Shown one piece after another: positions 1-11,015 of a stretch of DNA of 64,000 nucleotides (its first letter is position 1; the number at the start of each line of letters is the position of its first letter). Source of the stretch: Tolypeutes matacus (Eukaryota; Chordata; Mammalia; Cingulata; Chlamyphoridae); contig JAKSZT010037307.1 in the NCBI GenBank assembly GCA_026826555.1, positions 829,371-893,370 on the forward strand, read 5' to 3'. A program made the translations under genes and the position numbers. The notes under the pieces were generated by a model that made no database searches, had not been told where the DNA came from, and saw nothing but the letters and a program-made list of their open reading frames with translations.

Positions 1-378
1 TTGTGGCAATGGATGTAGGCCATTTTAAATCAGCACACACCACTCAGAACTGAGTGGGAGAGAGTGTGGTCTACAGTGTGAACTGTGGTCTATGGTTGGT
101 GGCAAGGCTCCAGGATGTGTAAGTTCATTGAGGTTGGTGGGCCACACTATGGGAGATGTTTGTGTGGGATGTGGTGGGAGGTGTGGGAGGTGGGCAGCAT
201 GGGAATCCGAGTGGGTTCCGTATAATATTTTAGGTAATCTAAGCACCTCTTAAAATATATGTATATATATATATATAAAATAACATTTTTGTAAGCAAAT
301 ACACATATATGCATATATATTTATATATCATTTTATAAATGTTTGTATGTATTGTGAGAATTTTGATTTTTACCCATA

Positions 379-411
<33 letters not shown>

Positions 412-480
412 AAGAGCCACAAATACGTTAAAGTTGTATACAAGAGAGTTACTACTAAAGACTCATTTACTCTCAGCACT
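1..480. other. AT-rich intronic sequence with simple repeats
   Basis: The first 240 bases are GT-rich unique sequence with no recognised element. Positions about 256-345 are a degenerate TA/TATG microsatellite, and 381-409 is a 29-base A run that may be the tail of an unrecognised retroposon. No coding signal was seen. Confidence 0.6.
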
Positions 481-700
481 CAAAACCACTGTGGCTCCCC
501 ATTCTCTAGCCTCATTCTATCTTCTGGTGACCAATCTTCTAGCTACTAATTCTATGAGTTTGCTCATTATATTTAGTTCATATTAGTGATATCATACAAT
601 ATTTGTCCTTTTGTGTCTGGCTTGTTTCACTCAACATAATGTCCTTAAGGTTCATTCATATCGTCATATATATCACAGCTTCATTTCTTCTTACAGCTGA
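480..700 (-). mobile_element. L1 3'-end fragment
   Basis: The stretch contains the reverse-complement hallmarks of old mammalian L1 3' regions: the TTTGTGTCTGGCTTGTTTCAC block, a 'caaggttcat' block, and 'gctgaataatatg'. It is degenerate, lacks coding capacity and is cut off near 700. Confidence 0.7.
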
Positions 701-837
701 ATAATATGGGGGACTGAGGCTTAATTTGTGCAGAATTTGTAATAAGGTTGATTGTAAATGTTTGGAATTAGATAAAGGAGATGACCGCACATTGGAGTGA
801 ATGTAATTAGGAGTGCCAATATGTGGGTATTGAACCA

Positions 838-1440
838 CAGCAATTTAAATCCAGCCCCATGTTGGTTTCTGCAAACACCAGGGGTCTTCATTAAGGTAGT
901 CCTGTCCTCCATAAACCTGTTGTTAAAATAGTTTTAGTTGCTTAGTTGATTAAAAAAAAAAAAAAAAGTGCCAATTTGTTTTGATGTGAAAATGAAGCTT
1001 CAGAGTTAAGAATTAATAAATAACTATGCTTACAAAATCATTATTTAGATGCCTTTATATTATAAAATAGTAATCTGAAATTGATGAAAGTGGCTGGATT
1101 TAGCCTAGACCTGCTATTGTGATGGTCAATCTAAACAGGTCTCACCCCAGTTTAAGATTACTCTAGACTTAGCCTCACCCTTGTGTATACTTAGTATTGT
1201 GATGGTAACCACTCTACCCTCCCGTTTGAATTCATAAAAGACTCCTGCTGCCCTTGGTTGGGGGAAAGGTAGATTTGAGAAACTCCTATCTCCTGTCCTT
1301 CTGCTAGTGTTAATTAACCTGCTTTCTTTGATGACCATCCCGGTGTGGACTCTAATTCATCTGCTCTGGGCAAGAACCCAGAGGGACCCCTGCAGGGTTT
1401 CCTTCTGTAGGACTGTGGTCAAAGGGAAAATTTAGGGTCA
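838..1440 (+). mobile_element. ERV-type LTR, copy 1
   Basis: Matches the element at about 5884-6716 over its whole length and relatives at 10.9 and 16.5 kb. It has an internal 80-bp tandem unit in the U3-like part (GTGATGG at 1119 and 1199), a CATAAAAGACTCC TATA-like motif near 1236, and a U5-like end containing CATCTGCTCTGGGCAAGAAC. The original AATAAA is degraded to a TTAATTAACC-type sequence. The 5' edge is uncertain; the shared part begins near 838. No internal retroviral genes are adjacent. Confidence 0.65.
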
Positions 1441-1800
1441 TTTATGTCACTAGAAGGAAAGCTAAAGGATGCATGGAACTGCATCACATAGTGAACCCTG
1501 TTGTGGACGATGAGTGTGGTTAATAGTATAAATATAAGAATGATCTTCCATGAATCAGAACAAATGTACATTAATACTACAAGATGTTAATAAGAGGGTG
1601 GTATTTGGGCAAACATAGACCTAAATCAAACTATGGACTTAGTGAATAGTAATATATTATTTTCATCAATTGTAAAAATAAAAGAGAATTATGCTAAGTG
1701 AAAGAAACCAGACACAAAGTACTGCATATTGTTTGACCCCATTTATATATAAAGAACTGTAAATATAAATAAATTTATAGAGATGGAAAAAACAAAACAA
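1441..1800 (+). mobile_element. L1 3' UTR fragment
   Basis: Contains L1 3'-region hallmarks such as a 'gtggttaatagta' block, an 'ataagagggtggtat' block and 'atgctaagtgaaagaaacca' followed by 'gacacaaagtactgcatatt'. Degenerate and non-coding. Confidence 0.65.
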
Positions 1801-3138
1801 TGTAGCAATTCCTTCTGCATTTGTAATATGATTTGTCTTTAAGAGAAAACATTAATGACTTCTGAAACAGAATTGTAAGGCAATGAACTGCCTATGATGT
1901 TTAACAGACAGGTGGCAGTCTTTAGAAAAGTAAATTTTTTAATAAAGATGTACCTTTAACTGAGAAGACTAATAAAGATTTGAACTATGGCAAGTAACAT
2001 TCTCTGAGCAATTTATGAAATTCTATGACATGAGAATTTAGTCTAGCAGTGGGAAACCCATGCTTGATAGTAGAATGGAAAGGTCAGCAGCCTGAAGTCT
2101 GGAGACCTGGGTTCTATCCTGGCTCATCCAATAAGTTATTTCACTGAGCTTAAGTTTTCTCATTTATTTAATGAGGTGGTTGAAACAGGTAATTCCAAGC
2201 TCTCAACCAGCATCCAAAGCCAATCCTTGCCAGGAAGCACTAAGAATCACCCTTCAAAGAAAAGGAACTTGTTTCTCCTCTGGGCTTTCCTACAACTTCC
2301 CAGAGACTACCTCTCACTAGGGCCATCCCGTGACTCTCTGAAGTCTGTGCTGCCCCTGAGCACAGAGGGATGGGTGCCTTTCTAACACTGTTTAAATGAC
2401 CAGAGTCTGCGAATTTTGCATAAAAATCACAGACTTTGAAGACGGCATGGTCCCTACTCAAACTAGGGAGTGAGACAAAACTCATCATCTTAACCTGATA
2501 AAGGGACATAAAAATTGTTCTTCCAGTTGTTACTTTTAATGTTTTATTACTACCATTGTTTTTCTAAAATGTTTTCCATATTTTAAAGATGATATCACCC
2601 AAGAACTTATAGCCAAGGGTACCTCTTTGTAAATCAGAAGCAAATACAACAAAGAACACTACAGATTAATGTGAATGGTATTTTCCCAAATTGCTAGTAA
2701 CTTTTCCCTACTTAAAAACAAAATTTTATTTGCCCCTTGCTTTAGCCTAGTTTTAGGTGAGGAATATGGACCCCTTCCCCACTGAGCACATTACACAGAG
2801 CTCCTTGGCATCCAAGCACATACTTAAAGGAAAAGTCATTTATAACTAGTGAGAGAAGCCTGAAGGATTCCCAAGTTGTAGAGTCTTAGCAGAATCGAAC
2901 ACTCCTAGCTGAAGGTCTTGACCTCTGCAGCCTCTGATTTGAAGCTGTTCCAAGAACCCTCCTAGGAGAGAATTTGCTTACCCTAATAGAAGAAAAAATA
3001 TTCCTCTAAGTAAGCACTACTGTTTAAAAACTACCGTGCCTGACAATGGCTTCATACTGTCATTCAAGGCCAACTTTTTATTTCCAACAGGGTCCATGAA
3101 AGTTAAAGCAAAGAATGTTATTTAAAAGAGGTTATGAT
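1801..3138. other. Intronic sequence with a MIR relic
   Basis: No gene seen. About 2050-2180 resembles a MIR core on the plus strand ('gacctgggttctatcctggc', then 'tttctcatttatttaatgagg'). A 60-bp segment at 3005-3067 recurs at 5229-5288. The rest looks unique. Confidence 0.55.
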
Positions 3139-3240
3139 GGGAAACGGATGTGGCTCAGGAGGTTCGGCGTCCGTCTACCATATGGAAAGACTGGGGTTCG
3201 ATCCCCGGTACCTCCCGGTAAAAAAAAAAAAAAAAAAAAA
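3139..3240 (+). mobile_element. Minimal DAS SINE (tRNA head + poly-A)
   Basis: An 84-nt tRNA-like unit beginning GGGAAACGGATGTGGCTCAG, with a textbook RNA polymerase III B box (GGTTCGATCCC), followed directly by a long A run. A near-perfect target-site duplication, AAAGAGGTTATGA, flanks it (about 3124-3137 and 3239-3252). There is no additional body, so it is a tailed tRNA-like head. Confidence 0.9.
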
Positions 3241-4019
3241 AGAGGTTATGAAATGACTTAAAGGTAATAAACTGTCAGGAGAAACATGGTTCTATGTAAA
3301 TTTGATAGCTAACTGCAAGAATACTTAAAATAAGGTCACAGACTTAAATAGTGCTTCGAATTTATTCAAGCAATTAATGTCCCATTTAGAAAACACAAGC
3401 CTTCTAACGTTTAGAATTGCACCAAGATTTAGATAGAAATTATTTAAACAGACCTTTAAAAGAAAAGGAGAAGAAAGTAAAAGAAGTTAAGGTAAGATGA
3501 AAGTTGTTATGAAATAAAGATTTTCTATTCTATTTCCAGAATGACTGATATTGGCAGACTAATCATTGATTCTCATTAGTGTCAGGCACTCTTGGTGATG
3601 CTAACACTGAATAGGAACAGAAAGAGATGTGATATTAATATTTTTCTTTTTTCCCTTTTCTTTTCTTTTTGCTGGATATGTAATCTTTGTTCAGAAAAAC
3701 AGACTTCACAAAGTGACAAGTCCTGCAATACTTCTGCTCACTCTGGATTTAAATTTGAACTCAAGTTGCCTATCAACGTGAGTGAGAACATGAAAGCCAT
3801 CATAAAAAGAACAGAAAATGTATTTTAGCAAGCAGTAATTCGGGAAGGACTCAAATCATCACAAAAGGGAAAAGTAGAAAGTACCTGGGCAGGAGAATAA
3901 ACATCTGTAGAGAAGTGAACTTTACATATACCAGCTGATCAGCACCTAACCCACTGAGGTGCTGTATGATCAGCAACTACAAATGCAACACAAAGTTTCT
4001 AGCCAGAGAGGTACGTCAC
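3241..4019. other. Intron downstream of the 4.1-kb exon
   Basis: AT-rich unique intronic sequence. No exon, repeat or RNA gene recognised. Confidence 0.5.
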
Positions 4020-4108
4020 CATGGCTGGCACTCGGGACAGAGTACTTGGCACTGGACTTGCGGATGATATTCTCATGGATCTGGGCCCACTCGCTCTCGT
4101 TGTTGCAC
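4020..4108 (-). CDS. DOCK3: DOCK3 coding exon (fourth of four seen)
   Basis: An 89-nt exon with acceptor CTTCTGTTACAG and donor GTGACG. Its first base completes the threonine codon begun in the exon ending at 26897. It then encodes CNNESEWAQIHENIIRKSSA and continues KYSVPSASH, ending one base into a glycine codon. The NNESEW.QIHENII motif is characteristic of DOCK3 and DOCK4. The donor is weaker than consensus at +5. A second GT six bases downstream has a C at -1 and would add two residues, so I chose the first because it preserves the family ending SASHG. The next exon (expected to begin LIISLQ) is not within 1-4019. Confidence 0.88.
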
Positions 4109-4394
4109 CTGTAACAGAAGGATAGATATTATGGCTCTCTGGGTTTTTAAATCTACAGTCAATGTTCCCAAGCAGAACACTAAGTTTGAAGGGAAAAGAA
4201 GTCCTCACTTTCCCAAAGAAATAAGTGTATATTTTACTAAATTGGAAATGGATCATTTCCTGCTAAAGCACACAGGAAATTCACATTTGGGGAAAGGTAG
4301 AAAGGCGGAAAAATATCCTCCTTTCTTAAGTAGCTCTCTCCCACATGACAAGTCATTTCTTTTCTAGTATGTTTTCCTTTAAAAACACATAGGT

Positions 4395-4768
4395 GGGAAA
4401 CGGATGTGGCTCAAGAGATTGGGTTCCTCTCTACCATATAGGAGGTCCAAGGTTCGATTCCCGGGGCATCCTGGTGAAAGGCAAGCTGGCCTGAGAGGAA
4501 AGCTGGCCCACGCGGAGTGCTGGCCCGCACAGGAGTGCTGGCGTGGCAAGATGACGCAACAAAAAGAGACACAGAGGAGAGACAATAAGAGACACAGCAG
4601 ACAAGGGAGCTAAGGTGACGCAAGAGATTGAGTACCTCTCTCCCACTCGGGAAGGCCCCAGGATTAGTTCCCGGTGCCTCCTAAAGAGAAGACAAGCATA
4701 CATAGAACAACACACAAAGAGCAGACAGCACAAAACAAGGGTGCAGGGAATAAATAAATCTTTATTAA
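4395..4768 (+). mobile_element. Dimeric DAS SINE
   Basis: Two tRNA-related units in tandem: a left head starting GGGAAACGGATGTGGCTCAA with a B-box-like GGTTCGATTCCCGG, and a right unit from about 4611 with a decayed B box, ending in a short 'ggaataaataaatcttta' tail. Flanked by the target-site duplication AAAAACACATA (before 4393 and from about 4770). Confidence 0.9.
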
Positions 4769-4847
4769 GAAAAACACATATGTACGTGCACATACACACA
4801 ACCACACCCCAGAAGAACATTTCTAATAGAGAAAAAAAAGAGTTCCC

Positions 4848-5215
4848 GGGAAGCAAATGTGACGAGCAGTTGGGGACCTGCCTACTACACGGGAGGTCCT
4901 GGGTTCAGTTCCCGTTGCCCCCTAAAAAGATGATCAACAGGGAAGCGGCTGTGGTTCAATCAGTGGGGCTCCCGTTTACCATGTGGGAGGCCCCGGGTTC
5001 GGTTCCCGGGGCCTCCTGGTGGGGGCGGGCCCGCCCACACGGCGTGGTTGGCTGACCCGGCAAGCACGAGCAGCAGGGGCGGGATAAATGAATAAATAAA
5101 TAAAAATCTTTAAAAAAAAAAGAAAAAGAAAAAAAAAAAAGATCAACAGGGAGCAGATAGTGAGCACAAAAACAACGGGGGGGGGGGGGGCAAAAAAATC
5201 TTTAAAAAAAAAAAA
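4848..5215 (+). mobile_element. DAS SINE fragment interrupted by a younger DAS SINE
   Basis: The left part, 4848-4938, is a tRNA-related unit (GGTTCAGTTCCCG). The sequence resumes at 5141 with 'gggagcagatagtgagcaca', a G run and an A-rich tail. The interruption is the SINE at 4941-5140. Confidence 0.8.
4941..5140 (+). mobile_element. DAS SINE monomer with GC-rich body (nested)
   Basis: Starts GGAAGCGGCTGTGG, has the B box GGTTCGGTTCCCGG, a GC-rich body ('gtggttggctgacccggcaa'), and the 'ataaatgaataaataaat' tail plus poly-A. A GATCAACAGG duplication on both sides shows that it inserted into the older SINE. Confidence 0.92.
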
Positions 5216-5883
5216 AACACAGTTCCTTGTAATAAGTACTACTGTTTAGAAACTACCATGCCTTGCAATGGCTTTATACTTCCATTCAACTGTCACTACT
5301 AGTCACAAGCTCAGGACAATGTGGAGACTATTTGCTTATGGCTCTTTTTCAGTCAGATGAAGATAAGAAGAAAAAGGTTGGCATAATAGTGGGTTTGAGT
5401 CACTGTGAAGTCCTTTGCAGTCAAGAGGAAGGAGAGTTTAGCAAAGGAGGCTAGATATATAAATACATAAGAATAAAGTCCCTTCCTAAGCACTCTTTGG
5501 GACTGGGACAAAAGAGAGAATGGAGGAACAACACTGTACTTCAACCGTTTAGTTCTGAAGTCTTGCCCTTTCTGAAGGGCAATTCCAAGAAAGCTGCAAC
5601 CACCCAACCACTTGGGATATCTTAGGAACAGAGACTAGGAATTCCTCATCCTGTTGCAGACAAATTAGGGGAATCTCTTGAAAATTCCATGTTACAATCA
5701 GAGGTTCCCCACAGCCTTCATCTCACCCTTTCTTCTGTAGGTTAGGGAGGCATGGACCTGCTGATCCCAGAAAACACAATCAGTGCACAAAGGAAAAACT
5801 ACCAGATCTTTCCATGGTTATTCGAAAGAACCCAGTCCAGCATGGCCACTTCAAAGAGGAAACCACAGTAAAAGTGAACTACG
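5216..5883. other. Unique intronic sequence
   Basis: No gene recognised. 5229-5288 is a diverged direct copy of 3005-3067. The open frames here are short and show no coding signature. Confidence 0.5.
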
Positions 5884-6716
5884 GCAATTTGAATCCAGCC
5901 CTGCTGTAGTTTCTGTAAACACAAGGGTCTTGATTGAGGCAGTCCTGTCTTCCATAAACCTACTGTTAAAATAGTTTTAGTTGCTTAGTTGTATATAAAA
6001 AAAAAAAAGTGCCCAATTTGTTGTTGTTGTTTTTTTAAAGATTTTATTTTATTTATTCATTTATCCCCCCCTTGCTGCTTGTGCTCGCTGGGTCAGCTAA
6101 CCACGCCGTGCGGGCGGGCTTGCCTTCACCAGGAGGCCCCGGGAACCGAACCCGGGGCCTCCCATATGGTAAACGGGAGTCCTACTGATTGAGCCACAGC
6201 CGCTTCTCCCCAATTTGTTTTGATGTGAAAATGAAGCCTGAAACTGTAACTCAGAGTTAAGAATGAACAAATAAGTATGCTTACAAAATCATTAAATAGA
6301 TGCCTTTATATTCTAAAATAGCAAAAGGTTAATATCTGAAATTGCTGAAACTGGCTGATTGTGATGGTCAATCTAAACAGGTCTTATCCATTTATGGTTA
6401 CTCTAGACTTGGCCTCACCGCTGTGTAGTTACTATTTGGATGGTCATTCTAAACTGAACTTACCTTTGTTTATGGTTATTTCAAGACCAGCCTCACCCTT
6501 GTGTATACTTACTATTGTGATGGTAATCACTCTACTCTCCCGTTTGAATCCATAAAAACTCCTGCTCCCCTTGGTTCAGTGAAGGCAGATATGAGACACC
6601 CCCGTCTCCTCTCCTTCCTTAATAAACCTGCTTTCTCTTATGACCATCCCAGTGTGGATTCCAATTCATCTGCTCTGGGAAAGAACCCAGAGGGACCCCC
6701 ATGGGGTTTCCTTCAA
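5884..6716 (+). mobile_element. ERV-type LTR, copy 2, carrying a DAS SINE
   Basis: Colinear with copy 1 (838-1440) once the SINE at 6031-6207 is removed. The U3-like part has three tandem units of 77-79 bp (GTGATGG-type starts at about 6361, 6438 and 6517). A CATAAAAACTCC TATA-like motif lies near 6552, and a good AATAAA signal sits at about 6621 (CTTAATAAACCTGC). The U5-like end includes CATCTGCTCTGGGAAAGAAC. Better preserved than copy 1. Confidence 0.72.
6031..6207 (-). mobile_element. DAS SINE monomer with GC-rich body
   Basis: Reverse orientation: T run, 'atttattcatttatcccccc', GC-rich body, then the complement of the B box (CCGGGAACCGAACCCGGGG) and GCCACAGCCGCTT at the end. CCCAATTTGTT is duplicated on both sides (about 6011 and 6208). 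It splits the LTR at 5884-6716. Confidence 0.93.
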
Positions 6717-7186
6717 GAGTTACAGCATATACCATCCATCAGTATGGAGCACTACAGCTTTCTAAATAAAGAGTTTCAGTATAGCAAGAGATAAAGCTGG
6801 TTACTAGCTTAATTCTGTTCCCAGATAGTGGCTCTGCAGACTCCTTAGCCAGTATAAATAGGTCTCAATTATGCAAAGCTGTTGAAATGAAATGTTAAAG
6901 GTGAGCCAAGACCTCTGAGGATAATTTCCTGCTTTCGGAATCTCTTCCAAACAAAGGAAGGGGAAAGTGTACTTTAAAATGTTCACTTGTGATTTAGCAA
7001 CTCAGCTGGAAATCAAAAGTGAGAGGTGCTGGCAGTTTGTCCAGCCCTTCCTGTCTGTCATGTACATTGTCTCATCTTGTCCAACCAGTCAATACATCAG
7101 AGAAGTGCCCAGCTGGTGAGGATTCAAAGTCTTGCAACGCTGTAAGTTTCTTCTCGACACTTTCTAGGTTTACAAGAATAGTTACG
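6717..7186. other. Unique intronic sequence
   Basis: Nothing recognised beyond short random frames. Confidence 0.45.
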
Positions 7187-7377
7187 GGGAAGCGACTGTG
7201 GCTCAATCAGTGGGGCTCCCGTTTGCCATATGGGAGGCCCCGGGTTCGGTTCCCGGGGCCTCCTGGTGAGGGCAGGCCCGCCTGCGCGGCATGGTTGGCT
7301 GACCCAGCAAGCACAGGCAGCAAGGGGGGGATAAATGAATAAATAAATAAATAAAATCTTAAAAAAAAAAAAAAAAA
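7187..7377 (+). mobile_element. DAS SINE monomer with GC-rich body
   Basis: Begins GGGAAGCGACTGTGG, keeps the B box GGTTCGGTTCCCGG, the GC-rich body and the AATAAATA-type tail with poly-A. ATAGTTACG occurs on both sides (7178 and 7378). An intact-looking, young copy. Confidence 0.94.
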
Positions 7378-7689
7378 ATAGTTACGTTACTTTAAATGAA
7401 ATCTGACTATATTTGTCATAGATAACACGTTCTATCCACCGCCGCCTCCCCTCCCCACCTCCAAAACAAAAGAAGAGCCTTGACAATTAGGCCACACACA
7501 CATCTCACATATACACATGGGATAATTTAAGTATTTCTCCAATCAAACACCCACCGGTCCCTTGGTGGAATGGTAGAGATAGTGCTTTGCCAGCCACATC
7601 AACAGTGACAGTTTTAGTCACATGGATCCCTCCACCTAACACATGTAAATCAGATGCCATACAGCTGATGATGTGTCCCTGCCATTCCC

Positions 7690-8690
7690 CCTCTCCCTAT
7701 AGAGTCCTTAACTATCAGTAGCCTTCATAGTTCTGCCTTCAGTCTGTTGCCTTCTTACCTTACAAGCTCTGCCTGTGCAATCTCATTTACTCCCATGACT
7801 TCAACCACCACCAGAGGCTACCAAACACCAAAGCAGCACCTCCAGCCCAGACTGATCCCTAAATCCTGACTTGCATGACCGTAAGAGAGCTCATTATCTT
7901 TACCCCACTTGTCTGCTCCCAGAGACTCCCTACCACTGAGTGGAACAACCATCCACCAGTTATCTAAGTCAGAACCCTTCCACCAGTCACCTCATCCTAC
8001 TGATTCTGCTTTTTAAAAATCTGTCACATCTGACCTCTCTTCTTCATGGCCTTGGTTCAGCCTTTATCATCTCTTCTGGACCAGTACACTCATCTCCTAA
8101 TTGGCCATTCCAGAATGCCCATCTGGTCACATGGATGCCTTTCTCAGAGTCCTTCATAAGTTCTCCCTACACATAGGTTAGACTTTTTAGCAGGCTGTGT
8201 AAGGCAGCGCACATCAGGCCCACAACCTTCCCAGGCCTCTTTCTCACCCATGCACAACTGCTTACAGTTCCCTGAAAAAGCCCAGCAGCCTTTGAGCTTT
8301 TACTCCTGTGCTTCCCCTACCTGCTAGCTACCAAGGCTCTTCTTTTTACTTTATTCATGTTCTTTCTGTCTCCCTTTTCTCTTCCTCTCTCTCCATCTCT
8401 CTTTTTAGGACTCAACTCAATAATGCCTGCCCATAGTTCTTCCTGGGTTGTTCTCTTCACCATTCTCAACATCCCTATCACAGACCTGGCCACTACTTGA
8501 GTCCTCACTGAATTCTGATTTCTAGAATAACATCTGCATTATTTTAGGACACTTGACTATTTGTCTACTTCACCTCTTTCTATGATAAGTCCTTAGAAAG
8601 CAAGTAATGCATCTTGGTTACCTCCAGCATGCAGCACATAGTGAATGCCTAATTTAATACTCATTGAATAAGTTAATGGAGTAATTTTCA
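7690..8690 (+). mobile_element. L2 LINE 3'-region relic
   Basis: Pyrimidine-rich diverged sequence with L2-like phrases ('tcttcctgggttgttctctt' and 'gtccttagaaagcaagtaat'), ending in 'actcattgaataagttaatgg', the usual L2 terminus. Non-coding and ancient. The gap 7378-7690 is unique with CA-rich microsatellite-like bits. Confidence 0.6.
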
Positions 8691-9162
8691 AAGGCAACTG
8701 GTTATTTTTCATAGCTTAAATGTTACTAATTAACACTCTGACAACAGTCTTTACCAGAATTATATTACCTAAAATGAAAGTAAATCTTGAGGAAAATATT
8801 CTGCATATGGCCATTGTATGGAGCCATTAAAAGCTTTATCTAGACTTAAGCGGAAAATAAGAAGGGAATAGTGCAAAAAATCACATTTACTGGGAAAGTC
8901 TGGGAGAAATGGAATGATCATATATGCCTGCCAGTTTGAGCCAAATAAAATGGGAGCACCAGTGAATGGAAATATGCTTGGATATGCAGCATTCCCAGGT
9001 TAAACCTGATGTAGTTATTAATGGCATGTTTAGATAAAATTGCTTTCTAACCCTAAAAGACCAAATATCCCATTCTGTGATGACAGATGCACACCTTCTA
9101 TGGCGCTTCTTGCCCAACAAGCACCCTTGGTTTGCATGAGTATAAAGAGTAAGTGGGTTTTT
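8691..9162. other. Unique intronic sequence
   Basis: No gene or repeat recognised. Confidence 0.45.
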
Positions 9163-9372
9163 CTTTCTTTCTTTCTTTCTTTTTTAGGAGGTAATGGGGA
9201 CTGAACCCAGGACCTCATAGATGGAAAGCAGGCACTCAACCACTGAGCTACAGCCACTTCCCAATCAGAGTTGTTTTTTTGTTTTGTTTTTTAGGAGGTA
9301 CCAGGGATCAAACCTGGAACCTCGTAAAGGGGAAGCAGGTGTTCAACCACTTGAGCTAAATCCTCTCCCTGC
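9163..9372 (-). mobile_element. Dimeric DAS SINE without GC-rich body
   Basis: Two tandem tRNA-head units in reverse orientation, each after a T-rich stretch and 'taggaggta': units at about 9185-9262 and 9290-9370. The duplication AAGTGGGTTTTT flanks the pair as a whole (9151-9162 and 9373-9384), so it inserted as a single dimer rather than as two insertions. Confidence 0.9.
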
Positions 9373-9384
9373 AAGTGGGTTTTT

Positions 9385-10850
9385 AAACCACAGAAATGTA
9401 CTTGTCCGGGCTTGTTCACAGCCTCACTTTCTCCATCTCTCTCTCTTTTACTGTCTTCTTTTTTGTGGGGCCACAAATTACCTTTTCATCAATGGTCAAT
9501 AACTAATAAGATAATATTCAAAAGATACTTTTCTTTCTCTTTCACATTACCGAACACCTAGGAAAAAATACTGTTGGAATTATCTTCTCAAATTTAAAAT
9601 AAAACCTACATCATGTTCTTAATAGCAACCTATGGTGTCTTTGGTATAATCTATTTAAATAAGTAACATTGCTTTACATTTGAAATGTAGAATAATTAAT
9701 AAACTTTATTTTCCTAGAATAACATTAATTCTCTGCTTTTTACTAAAGGGCATCCCTCCAGGGTAAAGGAAGGTTTCACTGTCCATCTAGAGCCTGGCTT
9801 TTCCCTTTCCTTCACTTACAATTCTCTAATGCACACTCTGCCCATGTTCTCTACCACAACCATGGTACCCACCTGAAGGCAAATCTGAGAAACCATTCTG
9901 CTCTATGGTCCCACTGATATAAAGCAATATAGTTACCTGACAATCAAAAGCTTTACTGTCTTAGAAGGAAAATAAGAAAGGGCAAAGTCTTAAAATATAC
10001 ACTGAAGACTATGAGTACACACTTTATTTGGTCTTTATAGAGTTCATTCTTTGGTGCTTGCAGACTATTAACTGCCCATTCTCACCATTATTTTCAAGAA
10101 AGGGACCCCTGACATACTTTACACAGATTTCCTTAGTTTTTACCTAATGTGCCTTTTCTGTTCCAGGACCTTATCTAGGATACATTACACTGAGTATACT
10201 GTCTCCTTAGGCTTCTCTTGTCTGTGACAGTTTCTCAGACTTTCCACGTGTTTGAAGAACATGACAGGTTTGAGAAGTACCAGTCAGGTATTTTGTAAAG
10301 CCCTCAAAAGGGATTTGTTTCATGTTTTATTCATGATTAGACAGATGTAATATGTTTTTGGAAGGAAGATAACAGAAAGTGTAATTCCCATTACATTGTA
10401 TCAAGGGTACATACTATCAACATATCATTGTTGATATTAACCTGGATCACTTGGCTAAGTTAGTGTTCGTTAGGTTTCTCCACTACAAAGCTATGCTTTT
10501 ACCCTCCTTTCCATACTGTATTCTTTGGAAGGAAGTCACTATGCACAGCTACCCACACTTGAGGAGTGGGGAGCTATGCTCCTCCTCCTTGAGGACAGAG
10601 TACCTACATAAATTATATGGACTTGTTTTGCACAGATGATTTGTATATTCTCCTCCATTTATTTATGTATTCAATCATTTATACCAGCATGGGCTCATAG
10701 ATACGTATTTTATACACTGGATTGTAATCTAATATTACTTTATTTTGTTGCCCATATTGTACTACTAGAAAAACCAGAATAGCTTAAATATTGAGGCATT
10801 GTACTAAACCCTTTTAAATGAGGGTTAAGGATTAATAATTATGATTCCTA
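9385..10850. other. Unique intronic sequence
   Basis: No exon or repeat recognised. The frame at 10451-10639 has no splice context or family similarity. Confidence 0.45.
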
Positions 10851-11015
10851 AAGTATTATATACATGCCTTTCTCCTTCCAGTAAATTATAGAATAGCCAA
10901 AGGTTAATGAAATCACTGAAACGGGCTGGATTTAGCCTAGATCTGCTATTATGATGGTCATTCTAAACAGGTCTCACCTGTTTATGGTTACTCAACACTT
11001 AGCCTCTCCCTTGTG
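10850..11015 (+). mobile_element. ERV-type LTR fragment, copy 3
   Basis: Shares 'ctggatttagcctagatctg', 'gatggtcattctaaacaggt' and 'cctcttgtgtgtgt'-type blocks with the LTRs at 838 and 5884, but only the 5'/U3-like part survives. Its end near 11015 is abrupt. Confidence 0.65.

Noticed and set aside
3139..3225. tRNA gene
   Set aside because: tRNA-like A and B boxes are present, but followed by poly-A and enclosed by a target-site duplication, so it is a SINE.
4011..4020. Alternative DOCK3 donor at GTACCT, six bases after the chosen one
   Set aside because: It has C at -1 and would add two residues not expected after the family ending SASHG.
4431..5055. Open frames of 141 and 146 residues around 4.4-5.0 kb
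   Set aside because: They read through DAS SINEs in both strands; repeated phrases such as PGIEPWTS and EAPGSVPGASW recur at every SINE copy.
5176..5190. G-run as a possible G-quadruplex element
   Set aside because: A single homopolymer G tract inside a SINE tail, without the spaced G tracts of a typical quadruplex; also at 54290.
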